A DNA stretch of 64,000 nucleotides from Collybia mongolica. Its lineage: Eukaryota > Basidiomycota > Agaricomycetes > Agaricales > Clitocybaceae. Below are positions 45,995 to 58,929 of the stretch, piece after piece. The DNA lies in the NCBI GenBank assembly GCA_013420905.1, contig JAAXNY010000020.1, forward strand, positions 248,001-312,000, given 5' to 3'. Within the stretch, counting starts at the first letter, position 1, and every line of letters begins with the position of its first letter. Below the pieces are notes generated by a model. That model saw nothing but the letters and a program-made list of their open reading frames with translations. It was not told the origin of the DNA and made no database searches. Both the position numbers and the translations under genes were made by a program.

Positions 45995-47573
45995 GGGTAT
46001 CCAAGTGTCAGAGGTAAATTGTTAGATGGGTTGAGTTGTTTGAAGAATGGAAGACAATAGCAAGCTGGTTATAAAGCTATGCATCCGTGATTGAACGACA
46101 GGTGACTCTAAGTGGTCTGGCGTCATATTGTGCCACAGTGGCGCTGAGTCGACGAATGCAGGTTGGCTCTGTTGTTGTCCTGCCAAGGCTGATCCGACTA
46201 ACATGGCGACGGAGGCCCTTGGTCCGCGCAAAGTCCACTTCTCTATCACAGCCGGGTGGTGTGAAACGTTCATTTATGTGCAAAAGAACTCGGTAATCGT
46301 GGATAAAAATCCGGAATGATGTAAGTACCGAAAACATGAAGGTTGGGTGGCAGTGCAGTTGTGTGTGTACATTTGATCATCAGTTGAAAGTTGTTTCTGG
46401 GTTTTCAATGTTTGAACCACCGCCATTTTTGAGTTTTTGCAAAAGATTCTCCGGTTCCTCTCCATTTCAACGTGCGCCTCAAATCCGTGCCAGATGGACC
46501 GTCGTTATTCTACCCTGATCGACGGAAATCCTTCTCTCTCAGTCCCCGAGATTCAACCTTGCTCATGCTGAGCGCTTTGGAGGCTATGAATACTCTATAT
46601 ACTCGTATATATCAGGCATTCGACTCTTTAATCTCAAAAACGTTGGCTTTTCAAAAACTTTTTTGACTTGGACGGGCCGACTATATTTGACGTATTTGAC
46701 ACTTCGCCCTTATAGAGCAACGAAGACAACCTATTTTCAAATCACGCCCACGTCGTTGTGGGCCATACAGGGGTTGGAGGGAACGAGCGCAGAGCAACAA
46801 GCTATGTACGCAAATGTTATCTGACACCTCCCCAGGAGTTTGCCATGTATATTGTCAATATGCAAGGCCACCTCAAGTTGGTGTTACGATGGCGCCCAGG
46901 TACGGCTGCTTCTGTTCTTTCACTTCAGTCCCGGATTGTGACCTACCGAAAGCTGAGTTCTACAAGTACTATCCTTGCATGAAAAACAACTTGGTCGTTT
47001 GCTCGTAAAGTTATGATACTTTGAGTTTCATTTTGCGGTCCAGCTATCGACTAGACTAGAATTTTCGAAAAGAGGCCTTCACCACTGTTAATTGCTTACC
47101 ATTGGCATGGACGAAGGTGTAGGTGTACAATCCAACAAACCACCGAATATTCCAGAATGCCGAGAACACCGAATAGGCCTGCTCAGTCATACGCAGCATA
47201 GGAATATACGGGAACATAGTGGAATGCTATACCATTGATACATAAACTCAATGTAGGAGGACTACTGCACGTATCCTGGTTGGCTTTCCTCAGTTGACCA
47301 ATACTCGAGTACCCACTGGAAGGACATTCACCGTCGTTTGCAAATTGCAATTAATTTCTGAGGTCAGGACCCCAGAAACCCAATAACATTAGTCGCACAA
47401 ATCATACACGGCTTTGTTTTACATAATGGACCAGAGCCACTGACAACGCGGCCTCCTTCCAGTCTTCTATCTCTCTCTCCATCACCCCATCCACGCATAA
47501 CTCAAAGATATAGTTCATCGTTCACCTTCACTTTAAGGTTGGTGGTTTTGTTCCAAAAATATAGGGGTGTGCT
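45995..47573. other. 1.6 kb without a recognised gene
   Basis: Only short overlapping frames on both strands, none with a plausible splice partner or motif. No repeat found. Confidence 0.4.
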
Positions 47574-47580
47574 TATAAAA
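47574..47580 (+). promoter_or_regulatory. TATA box of the C2H2 gene
   Basis: TATAAAA, 49 nt upstream of the ATG at 47629. Confidence 0.6.
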
Positions 47581-47628
47581 TGTCTTTCAGTTTGACAGAC
47601 CCTTCGTGCTCCTATCTCTTCGTTCACA

Positions 47629-48562
47629 ATGACCTACTACAACTACTGCGATCGATGCCAGCGCCAATTCAACTCCCATCACGCCCTCGAGCAACATGAA
47701 GCAGACTCTTCCTTCCATCACATCTGTTATGAATGTGGAATTGACTTCAGCTCTTGGATTGGGCTGAAAGAACATTGGGTCCAAAGCCGTCGACATTACT
47801 ATTGTCAACACTGTGACAACCACTATTCAGACGATGATGAGTTGGAGGCCCACTACGAACATAACCATCATTATTGTGGGCGTTGTCGTCGATTCTTCAA
47901 GAATAGTCTCGGGTTGCGCGAGCACTATCGACAATCAGAAGCTCACCATTACTGCGCATCCTGCGATCGCCATTTTCAATCTGAGAGCAATCTTCAATCT
48001 GTAGGCCTTTCTTCCCCCGTTGTTGTTACAATCACTGACAGCAAACATCCAGCATCTGAACTCGTCAATTCACCGTCCCAAAGATGTTCCATGCGCTTTC
48101 CGGGGCTGTGGTCTCACCTTCGTCTCTCGTTCTGCTATGCTCCTCCACTTAGAGTCAGGTGGCTGCCGCTCAGGTGTCGACCGCAACACCATTAACAAAT
48201 TCGTTCGCAAATACGATACGAACAACGTAATCACTGACCCCTCGCGCCTCCTCACTAACGGTAATGCTTCGGAGGATATATCTTACTATGCCACCTCCGC
48301 ATCATGGAATGGCAGCGAGTACGAATGTTACCTATGCCACGGTGGCTATCGCACGCTCGCAGCACTGAATCAGCACCTTGCAAGCCCCCGTCATCAACAG
48401 AAGATTTACTTGTGTCCCTTGCAGAGCTGCGGCACACGTTTTACGACATTGAGTGCGCTGTGCCAGCACATCGAGAGCGAACGGTGCGGAATATCCAAGT
48501 TCCGAATCGTTCAAAACGCGTTGGACAATATTGTTGGGCGGATGGCCCGCATTACCATGTGA
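47629..48562 (+). CDS. Eight-finger C2H2-type zinc-finger protein
   Basis: Two exons (47629-48000 and 48053-48562, 52-nt intron) give 293 residues. Five closely spaced N-terminal fingers (YCDRCQRQF, ICYECGIDF, YCQHCDNHY, YCGRCRRFF, YCASCDRHF), the fifth completed across the intron, are followed by three C-terminal ones (PCAFRGCGLTF, ECYLCHGGY, LCPLQSCGTRF). Several end with H-x-C or doubled His (SFHH, RRHYY) rather than the classic HxxxH, and linkers lack the TGEKP consensus, so RNA or protein binding is as likely as DNA binding. The tail (FRIVQNALDNIVGRM) is helical. It is a known style of agaric zinc-finger protein; targets are unknown. Confidence 0.87.
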
Positions 48563-50120
48563 TATACATATAATTCAGTGGATTCAAGACTTATTTCTCT
48601 CAACACTTGTAGAATAGTATACCCGTCTTTCACAGCTTCGAAAGCCGTAACTTACAACGTTCATCAACAAATTCTAAAGCTGACCATATCAGTCTAATAG
48701 CCCTGATAAATATACCAATTTTCCTCTTCCCGTCTATTGACTAGTTTGCAGGTTGTGGCTTGCCTTAAGATCAAAAGGTGGCCGTCGGCACTGGGTCGGA
48801 AATCGGATTCAGGTTTTCCGAACGCTTTCAAGATTGTCCAACAAGTTGCACTGTCCCAATTACTATTTTCCAGACTTCGCTGTGTCATGTCTGTCCCCTT
48901 TTTTATACATGCGTGCGACGAGCTCTACTGAAGGGCAAGAGATACACGCATTTTTCTGCCAAATGACTCCAACACCGGTGGCACACGCCCTTCACATATA
49001 AATTTGGGGTGCTTAAGTGGCCTGCGAAGTTAAGATTTACTTCCATCCGATCTACCTTTGCCTTCGCCATACCAACCCACGTCCCCCCCCCCTCATGACC
49101 CCACACCCTCAAGCAAGCAAGCTTCTGCAGTCCACACTCGTGGAAATATTAGAAACTTTAAACACAGGCGAAATTCACGCATCTGTGGCGTGCCGGGTTC
49201 CCAGAGTCCTACATTTTTACATAGGGCTCGCGTCCGGATACGGACGGGTTACTGTAAGGGTACTCTTCCTAGTTCTGCAAGTATCCGACAAGGTGTGCTT
49301 GTGTCGGACTCTACAATATATATATGGTTCAGGTCGCGACGGCCCCCTTGGATCCCCTTCACCACCTTGGCAGTCCATCGTAATGGGACTCGAAGTGCTC
49401 ATTTCATGTTTTAGGGACAAAAATAGGCTTATTTTCTTCCCCAACACGTTTCAAGAACTCGACATTGCTCTACTATTGCGAGTCGTCGTACCCACCCCTG
49501 CAGCTGGATCAAGGACTTTTCTTGCTGGGTAAAATTTACACCGGTACACACTGTACGGTCAGAGCCCTGGTGGCTTGTACCCAATTAACTATTTCCCTTT
49601 CCCCACAGTTCCATGCCTGTCTTGGTTCGGAATAGAGTTTCCGGTTTCCGAACCCAGATGACCCAGACGCGAAAGGGTTTGGGATGCCGAAAGCCAGCGG
49701 ATTGCTGAGGTATGTTTCTGCCAAGCTCCCGTGTCACCCACAATAAATTCAATTGTGCATTTCCTAGGCTATAATGCCCCAGAAAATGTTTATAGATTCA
49801 AATCTAGGTCCGAGGCGATCTATTTCAAGAATCATGTGGCCCGGTGTTCACAGGATATCGAACCACCTTCAGGGCGAAACCAGTCTAACCTTGCCAGATG
49901 GAAATCAGATCGCCGCCTAGTACGCTTACAGGCCTGGGGAAAACACCTCGCCAGTAACTTAGCGACAAGATATATTTAAGTCCGTGACGCACATGTATTC
50001 TACGGCCCTAGCTGTGTTAAAAAAGCATTCAGAAAACCTATTTCTTGGAAGTGACGACGCGGGTGACGAAATTCACCGTGGACTCGATCACCTCACCTCC
50101 GATATATTCATCCCCCTACA
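48563..50120. other. 1.5 kb without a recognised gene
   Basis: Short frames only. TTCGG/CCGAA-type words occur near 48795-48830 and 49625-49655 and may be a weak dispersed repeat. The DUF6533 promoter must lie at the right end. Confidence 0.35.
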
Positions 50121-51860
50121 ATGCGTCCCATTTTCGACGAAACGCCCAATACCGCACAGGATATGTGAGCACTCATACCCACTCATACTGTTCAGCCATG
50201 TATAAATATACCCGCATTTACTGAAATACTCTCAATTCTCAACAGACTTATTCATGATTATCTTCACATCCTTGCCATTTGTACATAGGTCATCTGTTTT
50301 GAGGCAAACCTACCAACTAGCTAATTTCTGCTATTCTACGTTCCAGCCATCCTGTTCTATGACCACTTTATCACCCTCGGTAAGTAAATAATCTGACCTC
50401 ATTGTTTTCACCTGTCGATTTCTAATGCAGGTCGTGAAATTGAATACATTTGGAGACGTCCTAAATCAATAAGCTCCTACTATTTCCTCTTGAATCGATA
50501 CACAGTGCTCCTAGGCACTGTTGTAGTAACAATTCTCAGTTTTACGACTTTACCACTCCAAGTGAGTGACAACCTCGATTTGATGTTCGGATCGTTGACA
50601 TGTGCTGACATTAGAGGTTGGGATCTTGGTGTCTGCGATATTCTTCGACAGAAACTAACACCCCTTAGCTGCAAGAATTACAATACCGTGCGACAACTCT
50701 TGCTGATCATAAATCAATGTATCATATGCTGTAAGCTAAACCATTTATATATCCGTCTCACCCCAAGCTAATCACAAAGCCATCTTCGTTTCACCACCCA
50801 AGACTTACTGTCATTGAGGGTCTATGCGCTATATAATCGATCACATTGGATACGGTCCTTGATGGGTTGCACCGCGGCAATCCTTACTGCCGTTTCATTT
50901 GTACGTCGACCCTGCGAAGACGCTTATTGTCGCTTCCCCAATTTTACTCAAGGCCCTTAAAGTGGTTATTGCGTAGGCAGAAGATCGCTCCTGCCGAAGG
51001 AATAGCCGGATGTCATATCGGTATTTCTGATAAAACGTCAGCATGGCATGGATTCCTTTAATCTCATCCCTGAGCCGGCACTGATACAAACTCTATGTTT
51101 GCAGGGCCATTCGTATGGTTCCTTTTCTTTTTATATCGGGCAGTGCTAATCACGGCATTACCCAGGTATGTCGGGTGCCTGGTGGGCGCTGTTTGTCTAC
51201 GACGTTCTCTTGTTCGCTCTCACCGTGTCAAAAACCTGGACGACCGGAAAATCTTACGCTCCTGGCGTTCTGGTTAGTCGGATCTTGCTTAGAGATGGTT
51301 TGTCGCAGTCAGTTATCCTAGCTTGCATGGTCTCACGTTGTGCTTGGCAGGCTCTGTATATTTTGGGTAAGCATGCTCTAAAATATTGCCTTCCTGATTT
51401 AATTATAAACACTCACAGTGTAATTACTTTGTCAAATTTCGCAAATATATTGACATATTATGTATGTTCAATTGTTCTGATTTTGTTTCGGTTGGGCGCT
51501 AATACGCATCACAGTTTTGTGGGGTATGGATATCTCCCATGGATAATATGAAGCTATCTAATGTACAAGTATAGCCATTCATGAGAGGGGGGCTATCAGC
51601 TTTCTCAGCTGAGTATGTTACAAACCTCTCACCAACTTTACCAAGGCAGTTGATCCAAACTTAACTAACAACATAGTATATCAAGCACGATGATGTCCCA
51701 TCTTATGCTGAACCTCCACGAGGTGACTAATACCGGCATTCACAGCACGTTAGAAACGTCCCACGTAGAACTAGACACTCTGTGGAGCGATGTAGGTTAT
51801 TCTTCATCGGTTCCAGTGGATTCCCATGACCATGGAGTGAACACAAACGAGGAAAGCTAA
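50121..51860 (+). CDS. DUF6533 seven-helix membrane protein
   Basis: An Agaricomycete-specific integral membrane family resembling seven-helix receptors; ligand and signalling are unknown. The start at 50121 (MRPIFDETPNTAQ) splices with GTGAGC at 50165 to DYLHILAI and then ILFYDHFITLG (exon 50347-50379) and REIEYIWRRPKSISSYYF (from 50431), the DUF6533 core. Further helices: YTVLLGTVVVTILSFTTLPL, YNTVRQLLLIINQCII, SLRVYALYNRSHWIRSL, WWALFVYDVLLFALTVSKTW, LLRDG/SVYFG and VITLSNFANILTYY. A last exon after FMRGGLSAFSA reads STMMSHLMLNLHEV and ends EES, TAA 51858-51860. About nine introns, so no long frame exists. The exon order is firm; some middle junctions (50562-51180) are provisional. Confidence 0.85.
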
Positions 51861-52274
51861 AAGAAACATAGGACATGTAAACTATTTTGTATATCAATTA
51901 GAAGCGCGCTGCACCCATAAAAGACATGTACAAGTCCTTCCATATATAAATCATGCACATTTGGGAGGGCTCCTATCTACTTCTACAAACTCAAGGTCCA
52001 TGCTCGACTGTGGATATATATGGAAAGGCTCTTGTTGATGAAGTGGTCGAATTTGCTCATCTTGGACAGTAGACAAAACGACTGCAACATGTTTCCGTTG
52101 ATAAATTCGATAGGTTTGTAAATACGAAAAAAACAGGTTATCAAGCAGAACTATGGGCTCGACTTGTCCGATCATGCCCCAGCCATCTTCAGCGTGAGTA
52201 TCGCTTCAAGTGGCTTCCTGCTCTCTTGTCGCACAAACGTCCAACTATTGGGAAAAGTTCCTAAGCTGTCGGCA

Positions 52275-52573
52275 CTACATGGGTTTGGCGGGCAGCTGCG
52301 TCAACAAGACATTGTGTCTCTTTTTGATCGTCACACGATGGCGCGAAAATTTGTCGTCAGGAGAGAAGCGGGCTTGACATGCAAACCGTCAACAGAAGAT
52401 AACGAGGAAGTCAGCTCGAATAGTACCAGGGTGTGCAGACTTCGTGATCCTGCCTTCCTCTGTGGTTTTCTGGACAAAAGTTCAGGGGGTTGAGAGACTA
52501 GATATTCAAATAAACATACTTTAAGGGTATATACCCTGTTGCCACCCTCGTCGATAGTGTACATCAAATGCAT
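52275..52573 (-). CDS. NOP10: H/ACA ribonucleoprotein subunit Nop10
   Basis: Core protein of H/ACA snoRNPs, which guide pseudouridylation of rRNA and snRNA in the nucleolus, together with Cbf5/dyskerin, Gar1 and Nhp2. Three exons (52573-52520, 52469-52427, 52372-52275) total 195 nt in frame, exactly the usual 64 residues. They read [18 protein letters not shown], then [14 protein letters not shown], then [19 protein letters not shown] and a short tail ending LPAKPM. The zinc-ribbon Cys of archaeal Nop10 are absent, as in eukaryotes. Exons are too short for ordinary frame searches, which is why it is easily missed. It is transcribed divergently from thioredoxin. Confidence 0.96.
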
Positions 52574-52968
52574 GTTGGGCGAAGATTGTCGAGCGTGAAC
52601 TCGCAAGAGCAAAAAATTACCAAATCCGATTGTAATTGAAAAAAAAAAAGGATTGAAACACGTGACATGCTGACGTTATCTGGGGTAAGACTAGCCCGAA
52701 GATAGGCGTGTAAGGGGAGATAGAGTCAGTTTTGGGGTGAAGGTATTAATATTCCAAGTACTTGAGGACCAAATGCTGCAAGGCATCGACATCCCCGAGC
52801 CCGAATCTATCACAACCATATGCAAAACCACAGCCATCTCATCAGCCGAGCACGTCATAGACACGTGATGGATCACCAAGCACCTACTCCTGCGATTATC
52901 TCTCCCGTATAAAGCTGTTCAGCCACTTCAGCCACATCCCCCATCACTGTCACCTCTGCACTACTACA
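52574..52968. promoter_or_regulatory. Divergent promoter NOP10 / thioredoxin
   Basis: 395 bp between the two ATGs. CACGTG occurs at 52659-52664 and 52862-52867, and a TATAAAG for thioredoxin at 52908-52914, about 55 nt before its ATG. Confidence 0.5.
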
Positions 52969-53456
52969 ATGCCTGTCACCGCAATCACTAGCCTCAACGA
53001 TTTCAGAGCCATCGTATGTTCTTTCGCGATTATCCCTACTCGTTCAACTCGTTGATTTCTTAAAGATCAACAGCGGTAAACCTGTTGTGATCGACTTCTG
53101 GGCGACGTGGTGCGGACCATGCAAGGCGATCTCCCCCATTTTTGAGAGGTTCTCTGACGCTCCGGAGTTCTCGGGTATCGAGTTCTACAAAGTAGACACG
53201 GATCTCAACGATGGAGAGATCGCACAGGAAGTCGGCATCAGAGCGGTGGGTAACACATCCTAGGGTGTTGAGTTCAAGAAGGACTGACAAACTGTCTAGA
53301 TGCCCACGTTCATGTACTTCAAGGACGGAAACAAGATCAAAGAACTTGTGGGAGCTATGCCCCAGGAGCTTGAGGTAAGTCAATTCTAAGATTGATTCGT
53401 GAATGCATACTAATGCTCTGACCACTCAGAAACTCGTACAAACCGCCTTGGTGTAA
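52969..53456 (+). CDS. Thioredoxin
   Basis: Cytosolic-type dithiol reductase, regenerated by thioredoxin reductase with NADPH. Four exons (52969-53013, 53066-53245, 53300-53374, 53430-53456) give 108 residues, the normal length. The redox site is WCGPC in [14 protein letters not shown], with the buried Asp in VVIDFW, DTDLN in the next strand, and the cis-Pro in [12 protein letters not shown]; the Gly of [11 protein letters not shown] closes the fold. There is no N-terminal extension, so a cytosolic or nuclear location is expected. The TATA box lies 55 nt upstream. Confidence 0.96.
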
Positions 53457-53675
53457 AAGTGCTGTAATAGTTATAGACGGACGTAATTTTGCTGTACTTG
53501 TTTAAATGTTATATATGGCCATCCACTCACGGAGCGTTGAGTTTGGCGACCAATTCCGAAACACTCCAGTAGCGTGCTGGTCAAGTATATTGCACGACTG
53601 CATACCTTTAAAATCATTAAAATAAAAAATAAGTCACTAGCTCACGTAGGTAATCTGGCCAGAAAGCCTTGATCT

Positions 53676-56271
53676 TCAGTACTTGTCCAACTCAGGCAGA
53701 TGCACCGCCCCAAGCCACGCAAGTACAACCTCCACCCTCGGGCCATGCAAGGGAATATTAATCGACATGTTCTTCTTCTTGCTCCCTCCAGAAGCCTTCT
53801 CCACTGCAGCCCTCTCCGCCTTCTCCCGCTGACGCTTGACCACGGGCGCCAACAAGATCCGCGCGCAGTCCAGCGCCTGCGCCCCGTCCGCCCGCGGGGC
53901 CGGTTTCGTCCCATCCACATGCGGTGTCTCCGGCACATGGTGTGCCGAGCTGCCTTCCCCATTCGCCGAACTGTTCTTCCTAGAAGTCGAGGACGAGGAC
54001 GACGGGCGGGTGAAGTCGTCCTCCAGCCCGTCCGTCAGTGCGAGAGCGAGTAGCGGGGGCGGCGCTTCGATCGCGAGCCTCCCCTTCCCACGGAAGGCGG
54101 ACAATGAGTGGGGCTGGATCCCGTTTTTCCACCCGCTCGCGAGGCGCTCCAGGACCTCGATAAACTCTGCCTGTCCCATCGAACGCGGGGGCAGGAAGAC
54201 AGGATACCCCTCGAGGCCATCAACGAGGGAGGCAGTGCGCGCAAAGGTGGGGAGGATCCCCGCAAAGTCCGCGAGCATCAACTGGCAAATGAGGACGCTG
54301 AAATGAGACTCGACGAGTAGAGGGTGATACGTCGTGAACATCGCGGGCGCGTCGGTCATTGGCGGGGGCATGTTCGAGTGGTTCCCTGGGCGAATCGATT
54401 CGGAAAGCAGGAACGCGTATTCGGTCTGGTGGGCAATGTCGCCGTCCGGCATTGCGTTTGGGGACTCTAAAGAATCGAAATGGGACAGGAATTTCTCATG
54501 GTCACGGATACTCTTCCTGAGGAGGTTCGAAATCTGGTCTTTGAAGGTCTTCTCACCGAGAGCCTCTTTGTATGCCAAAACCTTGAGTCCATCCTTTTTC
54601 CCCAGAGGCCCATCAGGATGGCCTACCTCTACGCCTCCATACTTCCCGTTCTCAAGATAACACAACCGCAGCTCCGCCCCATCCGCAGAAAGCGCCTTAC
54701 GGACTTCCTCGAGCTTGAGGACAGCACCTTCGATAAGGAAGATAACCTGTTGCAGGTATGCTGCGCCACGGAGGAACAGCAGCTGGGGCTCGATAGGCGT
54801 AGGTGCGTCTGGTAGGACAGATGGATGGAGGAGCAGAGGTTCCCCATCCAACCCCTCGACCATGTTATCCGCCATTGGACTCGTGCCGTCAGGCGGCGCT
54901 TGTCCATTCGTGTGGGTGGCGGCGGTCCCTTTCTTCCGTTTCCCATTCTTAGTCAGACGGGTTTCACCCAATGAATTGTGAATCATTCGGGCCCTGCGTG
55001 CGGCGCGCGCTTCTTTGAGGGCATGTGTAAAATCTTTCGTAGCTTGGGTGTATTCGTCGCGGAAACAATGGACTATGCCACGCGTCCTGTAGTATTCAAG
55101 TCGTTGTGGTTCGGCTGCTATGAGCTCGTCGAGAATTTTGGTAGTAGTTGATTCAGCGAGTTGTCGGGAGGGAATCTTTTCATGGAAGAAGTGTACATAT
55201 CTCGCATCCAAGTCGTTAGGGTCTTCATCCCCATCCTGTCAGAAAAACACAAATGCAATACATTGATCGATACACACCATTCTTAAGTACTCGTTCTGCA
55301 ACATCATCAAACACACTTCCCCCTTGCATGACCATAACGCTTGATGCAATCTCATCAGCTTTGTAAGCTTGCGCCAATTTTTGAACAGCAAGGGCTCGTA
55401 GGCGGTGTATCCGCATAGCAGACATGGCGACATTCCTGCCGCCACCCCCATTATTTCCAAGAGGGTTGATACCAAGCGACTGAGCAGTCGCCCAGGGGCT
55501 ATTGCCGTATCCAGACCCACTTCGCATGGATCCCAATTCGGCAGCAGACAGCCCAGACGAGGCACGCACAGACAACTCCGCGGCCTCGTCGATGAGTCTT
55601 CGAATAGACGTGACTGAGCGAAAAACGCCCGGGTCGATAGGCGGCGGTGTCGCCTTCCCGGGCTTCGGTGTTGGGAAAGGAGGTGGCAGTGGGAGCGTGG
55701 AAAAGGTGCCGCGGGGGGAGTCTGGTGGGGAGTAGTCTGCTGCGAGGGTGTGGTATCCACGGTCTCTCTGCTTGCTGGCGGACACACTCATGGGCGGCGC
55801 GGGAAGCGGGGGCAGACGGGATTCCGGGGCGGAAAGTGTAGCAGGGTCGAGGTTCAGCACAAGCAGTGATTCGAGCAGTTCGATGGGCAGTTGGAGCCAT
55901 GGGCCCTGATATCAAGTGAGCCGCGTACGTTGATACGTTGAATAGATCACACAAACATGGTAGGAACTGATGTATCTCCAGTGTTTATTCCGACTTATGC
56001 AGAGCACAGGTGGCCGGCCGTCCTCTGGGTCCTGCGTCTTCGCCTTCGAGGCAGCAATAGCAGCCTCCTTCGCCTTGGCTGATTTCTTTGGTTTCTTCTT
56101 CTTTTTCTTCTTCTGGGTCAATAGAACCGTTATATCATCCCCCTCAGCCTCCAGACTGGGCGAAGTTTCACCAGATTGAGTTGTAGGTGTTGTTAAGTCT
56201 CCGCTGATAGTTTGATCCTCCGTTTCCGGGGAAGTAAATGCATTATCCAGAATAACTGCGGTCGGCACCAT
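53676..56271 (-). CDS. Large TPR-like protein of unknown function
   Basis: Three exons (56271-55957, 55905-55276, 55235-53676) sum to 2505 nt, 834 residues in frame; the second intron is only 40 nt. The start at 56271 (MVPTAVILDN) is preferred to an in-frame ATG at 56439 because a TTTAG acceptor-like site separates them. The N-terminus holds a poly-Lys patch (KKKKKKKPKKSAKAKE), then LQLPIELLESLLVLNLDP, a disordered Pro/Ser region, and SVTSIRRLIDEAAELSVRA. The third exon has tetratricopeptide-style helices (LEYYRTRGIVHCFRDEYTQA, DFTHALKEARAARRAR) and later long helical segments (HPLLVESHFSVLICQLMLAD). It ends LPELDKY. Probably a scaffold; location and partners are unknown. Confidence 0.8.
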
Positions 56272-58880
56272 TGCTAAAGAAAAGAATAGCTTTCTGACAG
56301 AGCCGGCAGTTGGTTCAAAAGAGTTCAAAAGAGAACGAAATTTAACTGGTTTCCCACGACCCTCTTCGATCTTTGGACAGTTCGTAACGAACGTCTGTTG
56401 GCCAGTCTGGTTGCCCTGCTTCGGTCTCGAGCTGTTCATCCTTGAAAATGATAATCAGCTCGTTCTTTTACATGTTCCTGGGCCCAGTCTATATGCAGCC
56501 CATTTAGAGAAAACCCCGAAAAGGAATCATCAGAATCTGCCGTGCTTAGCGCCACGCCCCCACACTAGTCATCGGAGGTGAGTTTAACACTCCACCCTTT
56601 CTGTCTTTCGCCATCCTACGAAGCGCCGGAGCTTAAAACAGTAATGACGAACCCAAGCCCATGTCGATCCCGTAAATCATTTTACAAAGCCTATCAGGGA
56701 AGCTGCCCTACATCCGAAGTGCCGTAGAGGGTTGCGCGTTTTACCATATTCAGAGGGGCCCCGGAGAGAAGCCCATGCCACATTCTTCTACTGTTTAATT
56801 TTGTATTGGGCGTCTGTGCCTCAGAATTCAGCCGTCGGTGGTCTGGCGTTCCATTTTGCAGAGCCAAGAACACCAAACTCAGTTCTGGCCGAAAGATAAT
56901 AAAGAAATTTGCAAACAACAAGCTATCAAGTGCTGGATAAGGTTCGGGAGGGCCCACAACATCTGTGTGGTCTGCCTTCAAGGTTATCCTGGAGGATTGG
57001 ATCGAGTTGCATAGACACACCATCGAGGAATAATAGTATCCGCAATATATACACCTGTCGATTTCGAAACACAGTTCGTGTCTTTCATCCCAATTGCGTA
57101 GATTTGGCGATCCCTGAACCTTTTAACTGAACCCAGTCCCTCCTCTTTCTCTGTCATGCGAAAACTGGTGGAAGATGCCGCCATTGTGTGAGGAAAGAGG
57201 CAAGCTACATTGAATATCTCTGTCGTGTTTATGAGTACTTCCTTCCCGTACCACCAAAAAAAGAGATTCAAAGTAATGCTCACAGCAGTTACATATAATA
57301 CATTCATCTATCCGGCATCTTGATGGCGACATGGATACAAGCACTTCTACAAGTCGTAAACTTCCAAGCCTCGGGATTCAAGACAGGGCCTCTTTTTAGA
57401 TCTACTGAGGATTTAGTGTGTAACAACATGTCCCATACGATCATCATCTGCCTAGTGCGAAGTTGGGTCCTGACCAACGCGAAATCATAATCGCGATAGC
57501 AGTACAAGTCTCCAACTTGGCTGTAATTTTTTCGTGGGTAGGTAATAGCATTGGGTGCTGAGAACTGGGAGTTGGTAGCAGGAACAAAGCGTTTCGGGGA
57601 TGCCAACGGACGAAGCGTGTTGATTGCGAGAAATATGTGTGCTGAGTGACAATTTCCCTAGAGGTTCGCGAGCCTGTGATTATCATAACAGGCCAAGGCT
57701 CAAGATGGTTTGTCTCGTTTTGAATGCTGAAGGGTCTTCCTCCCGAGTCAATGTGGAGGCATAATGTTCAAGAAGGGCGCTCGAGTCTTTGTCTGGTAAG
57801 CACCCGGAAAAAGTGATAACCACCAGGAACGTTCGGGAATGGGTTACAGTGAGAAGTGGACCAGGAAAAAAACAAGGTCGATACGCAAACCCGCGGGACA
57901 GGAGAGAATCGAGACAATCCGTGCGGAATAGTGGAGTGGAGTTTGTATGCCAGTAGGCTTTGAACACATTTGGAAAGATTCGAAGGGACTTTTCCGTTGG
58001 GCCACAGTAGGATTACCGACTTCAAGCCGCGTTGAGTCAATGCAAATATCAATCGAGGCTGGTCTAGAGTCTCTTTATCTTAGAGTCAAGGCAATCTTAT
58101 AACAGTTCGAAGCTGCCGCTGCTTATGGTTCGTGACCAGGAGAGCGGGCGATTAGTCACAGACAGAGCTGTCCAAACGCAATGCTATTAGAACTCCATGC
58201 CTCCGCCGCCCCCTGTATTCCAAGTTCTTAGCAGAGTTCCGTGGCAGGTTACCTTGGTTAGGCCCTTGACCAAACCGGTTCCTAAAAGTTGTATCAATGG
58301 TTTCGGACTCTTGCTAGCCAGAGTATACCAGCGACAATGAATATCCGACCGGTGAAGCCCAATTAAACGTTCAACGTACAGTACGCGTATGAGTGGGTAC
58401 CTTCCTCTGTACATGTACCAGGTAATTCTTGACATCGAATTTGGTATCGCATCCTTGGAAATACCGATGTAAGTTCCCAACTATCCGCTTGCAAGGGCGT
58501 TAGTAGAACCCCCTTTTGTGAGAACGGGGTGACTGGTTCCGATGCTCCAACTATCGTCGTTGCAAGCGCGGCAGGTCCCAGTTAAAATAAAGGAGACCAT
58601 TAATTTTCCAGTGCGCTGATGCTGATCGGGGCGGCGGCTTCTCGAGTAGGTTGAGGAAACTTAAAGAGTCTGAGAGATGGACATTAGCTGATGCTAAAAG
58701 GGAAAACTGGCAATTACCGTGGTGTGAGGCAGGAGAAAAGACTGCTTTAAAGTTTCTGAGTTCTATTTATAGTAAGAAGTCTTTCCTTTTTACAGTGCGC
58801 ATGAAATAGTGTTGCTGCGAAGTGAGTTGAACTGAAACGAAGCGCCACTTCGTTTCCAGGTCAGAAGAATGAATTGTAAA
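56272..58880. other. 2.6 kb without a convincing gene
   Basis: Several 70-100 codon frames overlap without consistent splicing. The best is a minus-strand 100-residue frame at 57304-57606 (SQVGDLYCYRDYDFALVRTQ); another is at 58187-58480 (ISKDAIPNSMSRITWYMY). They read more like protein than random sequence and may be relics or exons of an unrecognised gene. A short repeat (CCAACTATC-G-TTGCAAG) occurs near 58478 and 58548. Confidence 0.4.
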
Positions 58881-58929
58881 CGAAGTGAACTGACGAGGCC
58901 TCGCGAACTGGTGACCAAATAGACACTAA

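Noticed and set aside
54334..54660. Plus-strand frame of 108 codons
   Set aside because: Antisense to the third exon of the large TPR-like gene.
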